The notes under the pieces were generated by a model that was given only the letters and a program-made list of their open reading frames with translations, did no database searches and was not told the origin of the DNA. A program made the position numbers and the translations under genes. DNA of 64,000 nucleotides from Streptomyces pactum (lineage in GTDB: Bacteria; Actinomycetota; Actinomycetes; Streptomycetales; Streptomycetaceae): the NCBI RefSeq assembly GCF_002005225.1, contig NZ_CP019724.1, positions 2,416,001 to 2,480,000 on the forward strand. The letters run 5' to 3'. Below, one piece after another: positions 34,203 through 43,475 of this stretch (position 1 is the first letter of the stretch; every line of letters starts with the position of its first letter).

Positions 34203-35065
34203 GCCTCGGACGGTAGGAGAAGCCGCCGCCGCGCGTCTTGGACGTTCTTGCGCTCCCGCTGGTAGGCGCCGGGCGGCACACCCACCATCCGCGCGAAGTG
34301 CCGGTTCAGGTGCGGCTGGTCGGTGAACCCCACGGCGACGGCGGCCTCGGACGGCTTCGTACCGGCGTCCAGCAGCCGCCGTGCCCGGCGCACCCGGGCG
34401 TCCGTCAGCCAGGTGTGGGGCGGCATTCCGTAGGCGTCCCGGAAGGCGCGCAGCAGCGCGAACGGACTGCTCCCGAGCTCCCCGGCGAGCCGCTCCAGAC
34501 CTGGCGGGTCGGCCATCCGCTCCTCCAGCACGGCACGCGCACGTGCCGCGATCCGGGTTCCGGCCGTCCGTACCTCGCGCCGCGGCAGCGGGCCGCCGTT
34601 CAGCCGCAGGAGCCGGGTCACGGCCACTCTGAGCAGGGTGTCGGCGGCGAGCGCGTTCCCCTCGTCGGCGGCCCGCAGCACGCGGTGCACCAGCTCTACG
34701 GTGTAGGGGTCGTCGAGCACCGGCCGGACGAACCCCGGGGTCCCGCGCAGCGTGGTCGTCTCCGCCGCGATGCCGGCCACGAGCTCGGGCGCCGGGTAGA
34801 CCGCCTCGTACCGCCATCCCTCCGGCACCCCGGCCCGGCCCGTGTGCGGCGTGTCCGGGTTGACCAGGGCGATCGATCCCGCCCCGGCGTACTGGTCGCT
34901 TCCTCCGTGGTGGAAGACCTCCACTCCGTCGGCGATGGCGGCGATGACGAATTGCTCGTGCGTGTGGCGTACGAAGGTCTTCTGTATGTACTGGGCCCGC
35001 AGCAGGTCGACGTCGGGCAGCTCCGCGTACCGCCAGTGCCGTGCCCGTTCGCTCGATGCCGCCAT
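34199..35065 (-). CDS. AraC-family transcriptional regulator
   Basis: This 288-aa regulator has an N-terminal cupin ligand domain (QKTFVRHTHEQFVIAAIADG, VNPDTPHTG) and a C-terminal double HTH (LERLAGELGSSPFALLRAFRDAYG, then AAVAVGFTDQPHLNRHFARMVGVPPGAY). GGAG lies 9 nt before ATG 35065. Because it is the first gene of the azlCD operon, it probably controls that exporter in response to an amino acid. Confidence 0.9.
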   Translation of the reverse strand: MAASSERARHWRYAELPDVDLLRAQYIQKTFVRHTHEQFVIAAIADGVEVFHHGGSDQYAGAGSIALVNPDTPHTGRAGVPEGWRYEAVYPAPELVAGIAAETTTLRGTPGFVRPVLDDPYTVELVHRVLRAADEGNALAADTLLRVAVTRLLRLNGGPLPRREVRTAGTRIAARARAVLEERMADPPGLERLAGELGSSPFALLRAFRDAYGMPPHTWLTDARVRRARRLLDAGTKPSEAAVAVGFTDQPHLNRHFARMVGVPPGAYQRERKNVQDARRRLLLPSEA

Positions 35066-35162
35066 GCTCCCATTCTCCGCCACGGCTTCACGGCGCCGGA
35101 GCGGCCGTCCGGCATCCGTCCGGCTCAGGCCGATTGTCAGTGCCGGGGTGCACGATGGATCC

Positions 35163-38100
35163 ATGGTCAGCTCCGCACACCGAGCCCTGGACGGCTTCTC
35201 CCCCGCGACCCGCGGCTGGTTCACGGGGGCCTTCTCCGCGCCCACCGCCGCGCAGACGGGCGCGTGGCAGGCCATCTCGGAGGGCTCGGACGTGCTGGTG
35301 GTCGCGCCCACCGGCTCCGGCAAGACGCTGGCCGCCTTCCTCGCCGCCCTGGACCAACTGGCCTCGACGCCCCCGCCCGCCGACCCCAAGAAGCGCTGCC
35401 GCGTCCTGTACGTCTCCCCGCTCAAGGCCCTGGCCGTCGACGTCGAGCGCAATCTCCGCAGCCCGCTGACCGGCATCCGCCAGGAATCCGTACGCCTCGG
35501 CCTGCCCGAGCCCGAGGTCAAGGTCGGCATCCGCTCCGGGGACACCCCGGCCGCCGAGCGCCGCGCCCTGTCCACCCGCCCGCCGGACATCCTGATCACC
35601 ACCCCGGAGTCCCTGTTCCTGATGCTGACGTCGGCCACGCGCGATGCGCTGACCGGCATCGAGACGGTGATCCTGGACGAGGTGCACGCGGTCGCGGGCA
35701 CCAAGCGCGGGGCCCATCTCGCGCTCACCCTGGAGCGGCTGGACGAGCTGCTGCCGAAGCCGGCCCGTCGCATCGGCCTGTCGGCGACGGTCCGTCCGGT
35801 GGACGAGGTCGCCCGATTCCTCGCACCCCGCGGCAAGGTCGAGATCGTCCAGCCGGACTCGGGCAAGGAGTTCGACCTGTCCGTCGTCGTACCGGTCGAG
35901 GACCTGGGCGAGCTGGGCGGCTCCCCGGTCGCGGACGGCAACGAGGGCGCGGAGCGTCCGTCGATCTGGCCGCACGTCGAGGAGCGGATCACCGATCTCG
36001 TCCAGTCCCACCGCTCCACGATCGTCTTCGCCAACTCCCGGCGCCTGGCCGAGCGCCTGTGCAACAGGCTCAACGAGATCGCGTACGAACGGGCGACCGG
36101 CGAGCCCCTGGACGAGCACCACTCCCCCGCCGAGCTCATGGGCGGTTCGGGAGCCGCCCAGGGCGCCCCTGCCGTGATCGCCCGCGCCCACCACGGCTCG
36201 GTGTCCAAGGAGCAGCGCGCCCTCGTCGAGGAGGACCTCAAGGCGGGCCGCCTGCCCGCGGTGGTGGCCACCTCCAGTCTGGAGCTGGGCATCGACATGG
36301 GCGCCGTCGACCTGGTCGTCCAGGTCGAGTCACCGCCCTCCGTCGCCTCCGGCCTCCAGCGCGTCGGCCGCGCGGGACACCAGGTCGGCGCCGTGTCCAC
36401 GGGCGTGGTCTTCCCCAAGTACCGCGGCGACCTTGTGCAGGCGGCCGTGGTCACCGAGCGGATGCGCAGCGGCGCCATCGAGGCCCTCAGGGTCCCCGCC
36501 AACCCGCTGGACGTCCTGGCCCAGCAACTCGTGGCGATGACCGCGCTGGACACCTGGCAGGTCGACGACCTCCTCGCCACCGTCCGCCGCGCCGCGCCCT
36601 TCGCCTCGCTGCCGGAGTCCGCCTTCACGGCCGTCCTCGACATGCTCGCGGGCCGCTATCCGTCCGACGCCTTCGCCGAGCTGCGCCCCCGCGTGGTGTG
36701 GGACCGCGTCGCCGGCACGGTCACCGGCCGCCCGGGGGCGCAGCGCCTCGCGGTCACCTCCGGCGGCACAATTCCCGACCGCGGGCTCTTCGGCGTCTTC
36801 CTCGCCGGCACCGATCCGAAGAAGGGCGGCGGCCGGGTCGGCGAGCTCGACGAGGAGATGGTCTACGAGTCACGCGTCGGGGACGTCTTCACGCTCGGCA
36901 CCAGCTCCTGGCGGATCGAGGACATCACGCGTGACCGGGTCCTGGTCTCCCCCGCACCGGGCGTGCCGGGCCGGCTGCCGTTCTGGAAGGGCGACCAGCT
37001 CGGCCGACCGCTGGAGCTGGGCCGCGCGCTGGGCGCGTTCCTGCGCGAAGTGGGCTCCCTCACCAAGGAGGACGCCCGGCTCCGCCTGGTCACCGCCGGC
37101 CTGGACGCCTGGGCGGCGGACAACGTCCTGTCGTACCTCGACGAGCAGCGCGAGGCCTGCGGTCACGTCCCCGACGACCGCACTATCGTCGTCGAGCGTT
37201 TCCGGGACGAGCTGGGCGACTGGCGGGTCGTGGTCCACTCCCCCTTCGGCGCCCAGGTGCACGCCCCCTGGGCGCTCGCGCTCGGCGCCCGCCTGTCCGA
37301 GCGGTACGGCATGGACGCCCAGGTCATGCACGCCGACGACGGCATCGTGCTGCGCCTGCCGGACGCCGACCTGATGGGCCTGGACCTGCTCGACCAGGAA
37401 CCGTCGAAACCCGGGTTGGAGTACGACGCCGAGCAGGCACCCGTCGGCGCGGCCGACGTCGTCTTCGACAAAGGCGAGGTCGACCGGGTCGTCACCGACC
37501 AGGTGGGCGGTTCGGCCTTGTTCGCGTCTCGTTTCCGCGAGTGCGCCGCCCGTGCGCTGCTGCTCCCGCGGCGCAGCCCCGGCAAGCGCACCCCCCTGTG
37601 GCAGCAGCGCCAGCGCGCCGCGCAGCTACTCGAGGTGGCGAGCGAGTACGGCTCGTTCCCGATCGTCCTGGAGGCGGTCCGCGAGTGCCTCAAGGACGTC
37701 TTCGACGTGCCCGGCCTGACCGAGCTGATGGGCGACCTGGAAGCCCGCAAGGTGCGCCTGGTCGAGGTGACCACCCCGGAGCCGTCCCCGTTCGCCCGCT
37801 CACTGCTCTTCGGGTACGTCGCCCAGTTCCTGTACGAGGGCGACTCGCCCCTCGCCGAGCGCCGTGCCGCCGCCCTTTCCCTGGACTCTCGGCTGCTGGC
37901 CGAGCTGCTCGGGCAGGCAGAGCTGCGCGAGCTGCTCGACGCGGAGGTGCTCACCGAGCTGGAGCGCGAGCTGCAGTGGCTCACCGAGGACCGCCGCGTC
38001 AAGGACCCGGAGGGAGTGGCGGACCGGCTGCGGATGCTCGGCCCGCTCACGGACGCCGAGCTGGCCGAGCGGGGCGCCGAACCGCAGTGGGCGCGGGAAC

Positions 38101-40139
38101 TGGCCGCCGCCCGCCGCGCGATCAAGGTGCGCATCGCCGGCGCCGACCACTGGGCGGCGATCGAGGACGCGGGCAGGCTGCGCGACGCGCTGGGCACGGC
38201 GTTGCCCGTGGGCGTGCCCGAAGCCTTCACCGAGCCGGTCAAGGACCCCCTCGGCGACCTCCTCGCCCGCCATGCCCGCACCCACGGTCCCTTCACGTCG
38301 GTCACCGCGGCGGCCCGCTTCGGCCTGGGCGTCGCGGTCACCGAGGGCGCCCTGCAGCGGCTCGCGGCGGCGGGCCGGGTCGTGCAGGGCGAGTTCCATC
38401 CGGCCGGCATCGGCCAGGAATGGTGTGACGCGACCGTCCTGCGCCGGCTGCGCCGCCGTTCCCTTGCGGCGCTGCGGCACGAGCTGGAGCCCGTGCCGCC
38501 GGCCGCGCTCGGCCAGTTCCTCCCCCAGTGGCAGCACATCGGCAAGGGACACGCGCTGCGCGGCATCGACGGGCTGGTCCGCGCCGTCGAGCAGTTGCAG
38601 GGCGCGTCCGTGCCCGCCTCCGCCCTGGAGAAGCTGGTCCTGCCCTCCCGGGTGGCGAACTACAGCCCGGCGATGCTGGACGAGCTCACGGCCGCCGGTG
38701 AGGTGGTGTGGGCGGGAGCGGGTTCGCTCCCGGGGAAGGACGGCTGGGTCTCCCTCCATCTGGCGGACACGGCCCCGCTGCTCCTGCCACCTCCGCATCC
38801 CCTGGAGACGACCGCCCTTCACGAATCCGTCCTGAGCGCTCTCTCGGGCGGGTACGGCCTGTTCTTCCGGCAGATCGCCGACCAGGTCCGCGCCACCACC
38901 CATCCGGACGCCACCGATCCGCATCTGGCCGACGCCCTGTGGGACCTGACCTGGTCCGGACGTCTGACGAACGACACCCTCGCACCCCTGCGCTCCCTGC
39001 TGGGCTCCGGCCGCACCGCTGGCTCCACCGCCCACCGCGCCAAGCGCGCGGTGCCACGCGGACGCTACGGCTCGCTGACGGCCGCCGCCCGCACCGCCTC
39101 CCGCACCGGCCCGCCGACCGTCGCGGGCCGCTGGTCCCTGCTCCCCGCACGCGAGGCCGACACCACGGTGCGTGCCCATGCCCTGGCCCGCACGCTCCTG
39201 GACCGGCACGGCGTGGTGACCCGCGGCGCCGTCGCCGCCGAGGGCGTCGAAGGCGGCTTCTCCGCGGTGTACCGCATCCTGGCCGCCTTCGAGGAGAGCG
39301 GACAGGCGCGGCGCGGCTATGTCGTGGAAGGGCTGGGCGCGGCGCAGTTCGCCATGGAGGGTGCCGTGGACCGGTTGCGCGCGGTCTCGAACGCCCGGGA
39401 GCGCGGCGAGGCTCCACCGGGGCGGCCGGACCTCACCGGCGGCGGCCTCGAAGCGGACTTCTCACCCGACGGCTCCGGCGGCCCGGGCGACCTGGTCTCC
39501 GGCGGCTCCCCCTTCGACGACTTCCCGTCCGGCGGCGATGGGGACGCCGACGCGCCGGAGCAACCCGGCGGCGTCTTCGCGGCGCGTCAGCACCTTCCGT
39601 CCTCCCGGGGGGACCACGTCTCCCCCCGCAACTACGCCGAGCCGGGAGCCGGCGGGCCGCGCGGGGGCGGCGCGCACGGCGGCTTCGGTGGTTCGCACGC
39701 CTCGTACGACACCGGATTCCCCGGCAGTCGCGGCCGCTCCTTGACCGGTCCACGGGCCGTCGTCCTGGCCGCCGCCGATCCGGCCAACGCCTACGGCGCG
39801 GCCCTCGGCTGGCCCGAGCCCCCGGCCGGTGCCACGCACAAGCCGGGCCGCAAGGCGGGCTCCCTGGTGGTACTCGTCGAGGGCGAACCTGCGCTGTACA
39901 TGGAGCGCGGCGGCAAAACACTCCTGCTCTGGCCCTCCGTCCCGGACGGCCTGCCCACCGACGACCCCCGTCTGCGGGCGGCCGCGGAGGCGCTCGCCTC
40001 GGCCGCCCGCGCCGGTTCGCTCGGCACGGTCACGGTGGAGCGGGTCAACGGCGCGGCGGCCCTGACGTCCCCGTTCGGCCCGCTCCTGGAGGAAGCGGGT
40101 TTCATCGCCACCCCGCGCGGCCTGCGCATCAGAGCCTGA
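35163..40139 (+). CDS. lhr: Large ATP-dependent helicase Lhr
   Basis: This 1658-aa superfamily 2 helicase is of full Lhr length. The Q motif lies near PTAAQTGAW (27-35), Walker A PTGSGKT at 49-55 and DEVH at 172-175. The second RecA domain has VATSSLELGIDMG and RVGRAGHQ. A WH/Lhr-core domain follows, then the Lhr C-terminal half. Near the C terminus (about 1420-1530) a Gly/Ser/Asp-rich segment interrupts the conserved DUF4010-like end. It acts in DNA repair with 3'-5' polarity. The nei-type glycosylase gene follows after 18 bp, as in mycobacteria. Confidence 0.94.
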   Translation: MVSSAHRALDGFSPATRGWFTGAFSAPTAAQTGAWQAISEGSDVLVVAPTGSGKTLAAFLAALDQLASTPPPADPKKRCRVLYVSPLKALAVDVERNLRSPLTGIRQESVRLGLPEPEVKVGIRSGDTPAAERRALSTRPPDILITTPESLFLMLTSATRDALTGIETVILDEVHAVAGTKRGAHLALTLERLDELLPKPARRIGLSATVRPVDEVARFLAPRGKVEIVQPDSGKEFDLSVVVPVEDLGELGGSPVADGNEGAERPSIWPHVEERITDLVQSHRSTIVFANSRRLAERLCNRLNEIAYERATGEPLDEHHSPAELMGGSGAAQGAPAVIARAHHGSVSKEQRALVEEDLKAGRLPAVVATSSLELGIDMGAVDLVVQVESPPSVASGLQRVGRAGHQVGAVSTGVVFPKYRGDLVQAAVVTERMRSGAIEALRVPANPLDVLAQQLVAMTALDTWQVDDLLATVRRAAPFASLPESAFTAVLDMLAGRYPSDAFAELRPRVVWDRVAGTVTGRPGAQRLAVTSGGTIPDRGLFGVFLAGTDPKKGGGRVGELDEEMVYESRVGDVFTLGTSSWRIEDITRDRVLVSPAPGVPGRLPFWKGDQLGRPLELGRALGAFLREVGSLTKEDARLRLVTAGLDAWAADNVLSYLDEQREACGHVPDDRTIVVERFRDELGDWRVVVHSPFGAQVHAPWALALGARLSERYGMDAQVMHADDGIVLRLPDADLMGLDLLDQEPSKPGLEYDAEQAPVGAADVVFDKGEVDRVVTDQVGGSALFASRFRECAARALLLPRRSPGKRTPLWQQRQRAAQLLEVASEYGSFPIVLEAVRECLKDVFDVPGLTELMGDLEARKVRLVEVTTPEPSPFARSLLFGYVAQFLYEGDSPLAERRAAALSLDSRLLAELLGQAELRELLDAEVLTELERELQWLTEDRRVKDPEGVADRLRMLGPLTDAELAERGAEPQWARELAAARRAIKVRIAGADHWAAIEDAGRLRDALGTALPVGVPEAFTEPVKDPLGDLLARHARTHGPFTSVTAAARFGLGVAVTEGALQRLAAAGRVVQGEFHPAGIGQEWCDATVLRRLRRRSLAALRHELEPVPPAALGQFLPQWQHIGKGHALRGIDGLVRAVEQLQGASVPASALEKLVLPSRVANYSPAMLDELTAAGEVVWAGAGSLPGKDGWVSLHLADTAPLLLPPPHPLETTALHESVLSALSGGYGLFFRQIADQVRATTHPDATDPHLADALWDLTWSGRLTNDTLAPLRSLLGSGRTAGSTAHRAKRAVPRGRYGSLTAAARTASRTGPPTVAGRWSLLPAREADTTVRAHALARTLLDRHGVVTRGAVAAEGVEGGFSAVYRILAAFEESGQARRGYVVEGLGAAQFAMEGAVDRLRAVSNARERGEAPPGRPDLTGGGLEADFSPDGSGGPGDLVSGGSPFDDFPSGGDGDADAPEQPGGVFAARQHLPSSRGDHVSPRNYAEPGAGGPRGGGAHGGFGGSHASYDTGFPGSRGRSLTGPRAVVLAAADPANAYGAALGWPEPPAGATHKPGRKAGSLVVLVEGEPALYMERGGKTLLLWPSVPDGLPTDDPRLRAAAEALASAARAGSLGTVTVERVNGAAALTSPFGPLLEEAGFIATPRGLRIRA

Positions 40140-40157
40140 GCCTGTCACCCTTGACCC

Positions 40158-40997
40158 ATGCCCGAAGGAGACACGGTCTGGCAGGCCGCACGACGGCTGC
40201 ACGACGCCCTCGCGGGCAAGGTGCTGACCCGCAGCGACTTCCGCGTGCCCCGGCACGCCACGGCCGACCTGACCGGCCGGACGGTGCTGGACGTCACACC
40301 GCGCGGCAAACACCTGCTCACCCGGGTCGAGGGCGGCCTGACGGTGCACTCGCACCTGCGGATGGACGGGTCCTGGAAGGTGTTCGCGGCCGGTCAGCGC
40401 TGGAGCGGCGGCCCGGCGCACCAGATCCGGGTGATCCTCGGCACCGCCGACCGCACCGCCGTCGGCTACCGCCTGCCGGTGCTGGAAATCCTCCGCACCG
40501 CCGACGAGGAGCGCGCCGTCGGCCATCTCGGCCCGGACCTGCTGGGCCCGGACTGGGACCCGGAGCAGGCCCTGGCCAACCTGCGCGCGGACCCCGCCCG
40601 CCCGCTCGGTGAGGCCCTGCTCGACCAGCGCAACCTCGCCGGTATCGGGAACGTCTACAAGTGCGAGCTCTGCTTCCTGCTCGGCGTCACTCCGTGGCTC
40701 CCCGTCGGGGAGCTGCCCGCCGCACACGCCGTGAAGCTGCCCGCACTCGCGAAGAAGCTCCTGGAAGCCAACCGCGGCCGCCCGGTCCGCCGTACGACGG
40801 GCCTGCGCGGTCATGACCTGTTCGTGTACGGCCGCGCGCCCCGCCCCTGCCTGCGCTGCGGCACGTCGGTCCGCGTGGCGAACCAGGGCGACGGCTCCCG
40901 CGAGCGCCCCACATACTGGTGCCCGGCCTGCCAGCCCGGTCCCGCGCCGCGCCCACGCCGCCAGGCCGGTACCGGGCCGCGGCGCGAGCCTGGCTGA
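40158..40997 (+). CDS. nei: Fpg/Nei-family DNA glycosylase
   Basis: This 279-aa base-excision repair enzyme starts MPEGDTVW. Pro2 is the Schiff-base nucleophile and Glu3 the general acid. The H2TH region contains LLDQRNLAGIGNVYKCE. A C-terminal zinc finger has the pattern CLRC...CPAC, about 29 residues apart. PEGD at the start is the Nei (endonuclease VIII) type, which removes oxidised pyrimidines. It is likely cotranscribed with lhr. The C-terminal 20 residues are Pro/Arg-rich. Confidence 0.92.
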   Translation: MPEGDTVWQAARRLHDALAGKVLTRSDFRVPRHATADLTGRTVLDVTPRGKHLLTRVEGGLTVHSHLRMDGSWKVFAAGQRWSGGPAHQIRVILGTADRTAVGYRLPVLEILRTADEERAVGHLGPDLLGPDWDPEQALANLRADPARPLGEALLDQRNLAGIGNVYKCELCFLLGVTPWLPVGELPAAHAVKLPALAKKLLEANRGRPVRRTTGLRGHDLFVYGRAPRPCLRCGTSVRVANQGDGSRERPTYWCPACQPGPAPRPRRQAGTGPRREPG

Positions 40998-41063
40998 CCC
41001 GGCCGACAAGCCGAGCAGGCGAGCTCGGCCGACCGACCGGGCCAACGCGCTGAGCCGGCGAGC

Positions 41064-41549
41064 TCAGCCGGCGAGCACGCCGTCCATCTGGCCGACCGCC
41101 TCGCGCAGCCCTTCCTCCATCCCCATCTTCGTGAGCTGGTCCATCTGTTCCCGGGTGTCGAAGGCGGAGCGCATCTCCATGCGGGTGCCGCCGTCCCGCT
41201 CGGTGAGCGTCACCCGGGTCGAGGTCGTCGGCATGTCGGCGCTCGGGGCCCCGTCCGCGTCGGCGAATCCGTCGGTGAACTCCAGGGACGTCGGCGCGTC
41301 GACCGAGGTGATCCGCCACCACCCGCGGTGCTTGTCCCCCTCCGGGCCGGTCATGAAGTACGTGACGTCGCCGCCGGGGGTCAGGTCGTGCTCCTCCACC
41401 GTCGCCGGGTAGGTCGGCGGGCCCCACCAGCGCTCCAGTTGCCGCGGGTCGGACCACAACCGCCACACCCGCTCGACGGGCGCGGCGAAGTCGGCGACCA
41501 GGGTGAGGGTCAGGTTGTCGAGATCCTTGTCCAAGCTGGTGACACTCAT
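41064..41549 (-). CDS. SRPBCC (AHSA1-type) domain protein
   Basis: This 161-aa START/Bet v1-fold protein has ADFAAPVERVWRLWSDPRQLERWWGPP at the beginning and EEGLREAVGQMDGVLA at the end, the AHSA1/activator-of-Hsp90-like pattern. The ligand is unknown. Its ATG overlaps the stop of the ArsR gene by one base (TGATG), so the two are coupled. ArsR-SRPBCC pairs of this sort are common in actinobacteria. Confidence 0.88.
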   Translation of the reverse strand: MSVTSLDKDLDNLTLTLVADFAAPVERVWRLWSDPRQLERWWGPPTYPATVEEHDLTPGGDVTYFMTGPEGDKHRGWWRITSVDAPTSLEFTDGFADADGAPSADMPTTSTRVTLTERDGGTRMEMRSAFDTREQMDQLTKMGMEEGLREAVGQMDGVLAG

Positions 41550-41929
41550 CAGATCTGTCCTTCTGTCGGGTCGTGCGTATCGGAGTCCGCCTCCTGGGCG
41601 AGCAGGTGGGACATGCGGTCCACCCGGCCACGCCAGGCCGCCTCCAGTGCGTCCAGTGCCTGCCGGGCGCGGCCCACGGCGTCGGGGTCGGTGCGCACGA
41701 GCTGCTCCCGTCCGCGGCGCTGCTTGACCACCAGACCTGCCCGCTCCAGAACCGCGACGTGCTTCTGTACCGCGGCGAAGCTCATCGGATAGGCCTCGGC
41801 CAGTCGAGACACCGACAGGTCGCCCCGTACACAGCGACGCACGATGTCGCGGCGCGTCGTGTCGGCCAGGGCGTGGAACAAGCGGTCCACACCCTCTTCG
41901 GCTACTTCGGGGAATCCATCTACAACCAT
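41549..41929 (-). CDS. ArsR-family transcriptional regulator
   Basis: This 126-aa winged-helix repressor shows HALADTTRRDIVRRC, LSVSRLAEAYPMSFAAVQKHVAVLE and GLVVKQRRGREQL. There is no metal-binding CxC in the recognition helix region, so it is unlikely to sense arsenic-type metals. ATG 41929 lies inside an 18-bp palindrome and has no Shine-Dalgarno sequence; a -35/-10 promoter places the transcript start within about 3 nt. It presumably represses itself and the SRPBCC gene. Confidence 0.9.
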   Translation of the reverse strand: MVVDGFPEVAEEGVDRLFHALADTTRRDIVRRCVRGDLSVSRLAEAYPMSFAAVQKHVAVLERAGLVVKQRRGREQLVRTDPDAVGRARQALDALEAAWRGRVDRMSHLLAQEADSDTHDPTEGQI

Positions 41930-41966
41930 TTGGTTGTACGTTATCCGGGTCACGCCCCCTTGTAAA
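41921..41966 (-). promoter_or_regulatory. Leaderless promoter and palindromic operator of the ArsR gene
   Basis: On the minus strand, -35 TTTACA (plus TGTAAA, 41961-41966), a 17-bp spacer and -10 TAACGT (plus ACGTTA, 41938-41943) precede the 18-bp palindrome TACAACCATTTGGTTGTA (41921-41938). The palindrome overlaps the start codon (41929-41927) and the last base of the -10. Autorepression by the ArsR protein is inferred. Confidence 0.8.
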
Positions 41967-41988
41967 GCAACGCACGTCGGCCGCCACC

Positions 41989-42300
41989 TCACGGCCCGCC
42001 CGATCCGGGCGGGCCGAGGCCCACCGCCGACCGGCACCGCGACGGGGGCGACGCACCCCGGGCCCCGCGCAGGGCGCACCGCCACCGCCCCGCACCCACG
42101 GCCCCGGCGGCCCGGCGTCTGGGCACACAGTGCACCGGCAGCACGCTCAGCCCCCAGCCGCCGACCGCGACCGCCCCTTCGAGCACCCCCGCGCCGGGCT
42201 CCAGGGCCAGGCGCAGCACGGCCCACCACCACAGCGCACCGAGCGCCAGCGCACCGAGCCTCAGCGCGGCCGCCCGACGAGCAGTCCGCGCCGACGCCAT
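41989..42300 (-). CDS. Small membrane protein downstream of dps
   Basis: This 103-aa frame starts MASARTARRAAALRLGALALG, with two hydrophobic segments (LGALALGALWWWAVLRLAL and GAVAVGGWGLSVLPVH), then a Cys/Arg/Gly-rich tail that looks less protein-like. Its start is 7 bp after the dps stop, so it may be translated from the dps mRNA. The family is unknown. Confidence 0.45.
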   Translation of the reverse strand: MASARTARRAAALRLGALALGALWWWAVLRLALEPGAGVLEGAVAVGGWGLSVLPVHCVPRRRAAGAVGAGRWRCALRGARGASPPSRCRSAVGLGPPGSGGP

Positions 42301-42307
42301 CCCCGCG

Positions 42308-42778
42308 TCATCCGTTTTCGGCTTGGAACATCCAGTGCTGTTTCTCCAGATCGGCCGTGACCTGGATGAAGATGTCCTGGCTCACCGGGTCCGCGTCCCC
42401 GGTCGCGGTGATCCGCTCCCGCATCCGCCCGATCACCGCGCCCAGGGCGTCCACGATCGTCTGCACCGCGGTGGTGTCGTCGACCCAGCCTTCCGGAGTC
42501 ACGCCGATACCGCTGCCGACGGCCACCGTCGCGGCGCGCCCGTCCGGGGACACGCCGAGCGCCGAGGCGCGCTCCGCCACGGTGTCGGAGTGCGTGCGTG
42601 CGGTGCCGACGAGTTCGTCGAGCTGAAGGTGTACGGAACGGAAGCGCGGACCGACCACGTTCCAGTGGATCTGCTTCGCCACCAGGGCCAGGTCCACCAG
42701 ATCGACGAGGGCGCCTTGCAACGCCTCGGACACGGTCTTCAGGTTCGCGTCGGACAACGAGCTCTTCACGACGTACAT
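42308..42778 (-). CDS. dps: Dps-family ferritin-like protein
   Basis: This 156-aa four-helix DNA-binding ferritin has the ferroxidase motif KQIHWNVVGPRFRSVHLQLDE near residues 35-55 (split here: HWN...H..LDE). It stores iron and protects DNA in stationary phase or stress. The start ATG has GGAGG five bases upstream. It lies downstream of clgR but is separated from it by a strong terminator. It corresponds by position to one of the S. coelicolor Dps paralogues. Confidence 0.92.
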   Translation of the reverse strand: MYVVKSSLSDANLKTVSEALQGALVDLVDLALVAKQIHWNVVGPRFRSVHLQLDELVGTARTHSDTVAERASALGVSPDGRAATVAVGSGIGVTPEGWVDDTTAVQTIVDALGAVIGRMRERITATGDADPVSQDIFIQVTADLEKQHWMFQAENG

Positions 42779-42908
42779 CCGCACCTCCGTCGGTCGGCTC
42801 CCCCGGCCATGTCCCTCCACGATGACCGCACCACCGGGGACCGGCAAACCGGACGAACCAGTCGCCGGGCACGCCCCACCACCCGCGCCCGGCACCACCC
42901 GCGTACGC

Positions 42909-42962
42909 AAAAACCCCGACCGCACCTCTCCGGGACCTCCCGGAGAAGCCCCGGCCGGGGCC
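42909..42962 (-). terminator. Rho-independent terminator of clgR
   Basis: On the minus strand an outer stem CCCCGGCC/GGTCGGGG encloses an inner perfect stem TCTCCGGGA/TCCCGGAGA (42927-42935 with 42938-42946) and is followed by TTTTT (plus 42909-42913). A T-run is uncommon in this genome, so termination should be strong. Confidence 0.85.
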
Positions 42963-42985
42963 TCACACGCACACGTTCTCGACGG

Positions 42986-43366
42986 TCAGGCGGCGACGAC
43001 GTCCACTGCCTCGGCGGGCGCCTTGATGGTCACCCGTTCCGGTGGCACACCGGTCACCGACACGGAACCCAGCATCGGGCGCACCGGTGCCGGCACGGTC
43101 TCGCTGGACGTGGCCGCAGCGGACTGGGCCAGTTCGGCGAGGGCGAGTTCGTCGCTCACTTCCCGCATGAGCTCGGACATCCGTACGTCCAGCGCGTCGC
43201 AGATGGCGGAGAGCAGCTCGGAAGAAGCCTCCTTCTGCCCCCGCTCCACCTCGGAGAGATAGCCGAGTGAGACTCGGGCGGAGGAGGAGACTTCGCGCAG
43301 AGTACGGCCCTGGCGTTGGCGCTGCCGACGCAGCACGTCACCCAGTAGGCGACGGAGCAGAATCAT
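42986..43366 (-). CDS. clgR: Transcriptional regulator ClgR
   Basis: This 126-aa XRE-type regulator begins [26 protein letters not shown], with the HTH about 14-70 ([27 protein letters not shown]) followed by [16 protein letters not shown]. ClgR activates clp protease and lon genes in Streptomyces. The C terminus ends VVAA, a ClpP-recognised Ala-Ala end typical of these self-limiting activators. GGAGGGAG lies 8 nt before the ATG. It is downstream of cinA-pgsA-rimO on the same strand, with its own start region. Confidence 0.92.
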   Translation of the reverse strand: MILLRRLLGDVLRRQRQRQGRTLREVSSSARVSLGYLSEVERGQKEASSELLSAICDALDVRMSELMREVSDELALAELAQSAAATSSETVPAPVRPMLGSVSVTGVPPERVTIKAPAEAVDVVAA

Positions 43367-43475
43367 CGGTGGCTCCCTCCTCGGACCGTGTAACCGCATC
43401 CTTCACGCCCCACCGTACCGCCTCGCGCCGCGGCCGTGCGGGGAGCGATGTCGTGTTCACTCAGGGCTGCAAACA

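Noticed and set aside
36330..40139. Minus-strand frames inside lhr
   Set aside because: They are shadows of the helicase gene, which has complete SF2 motifs on the plus strand.
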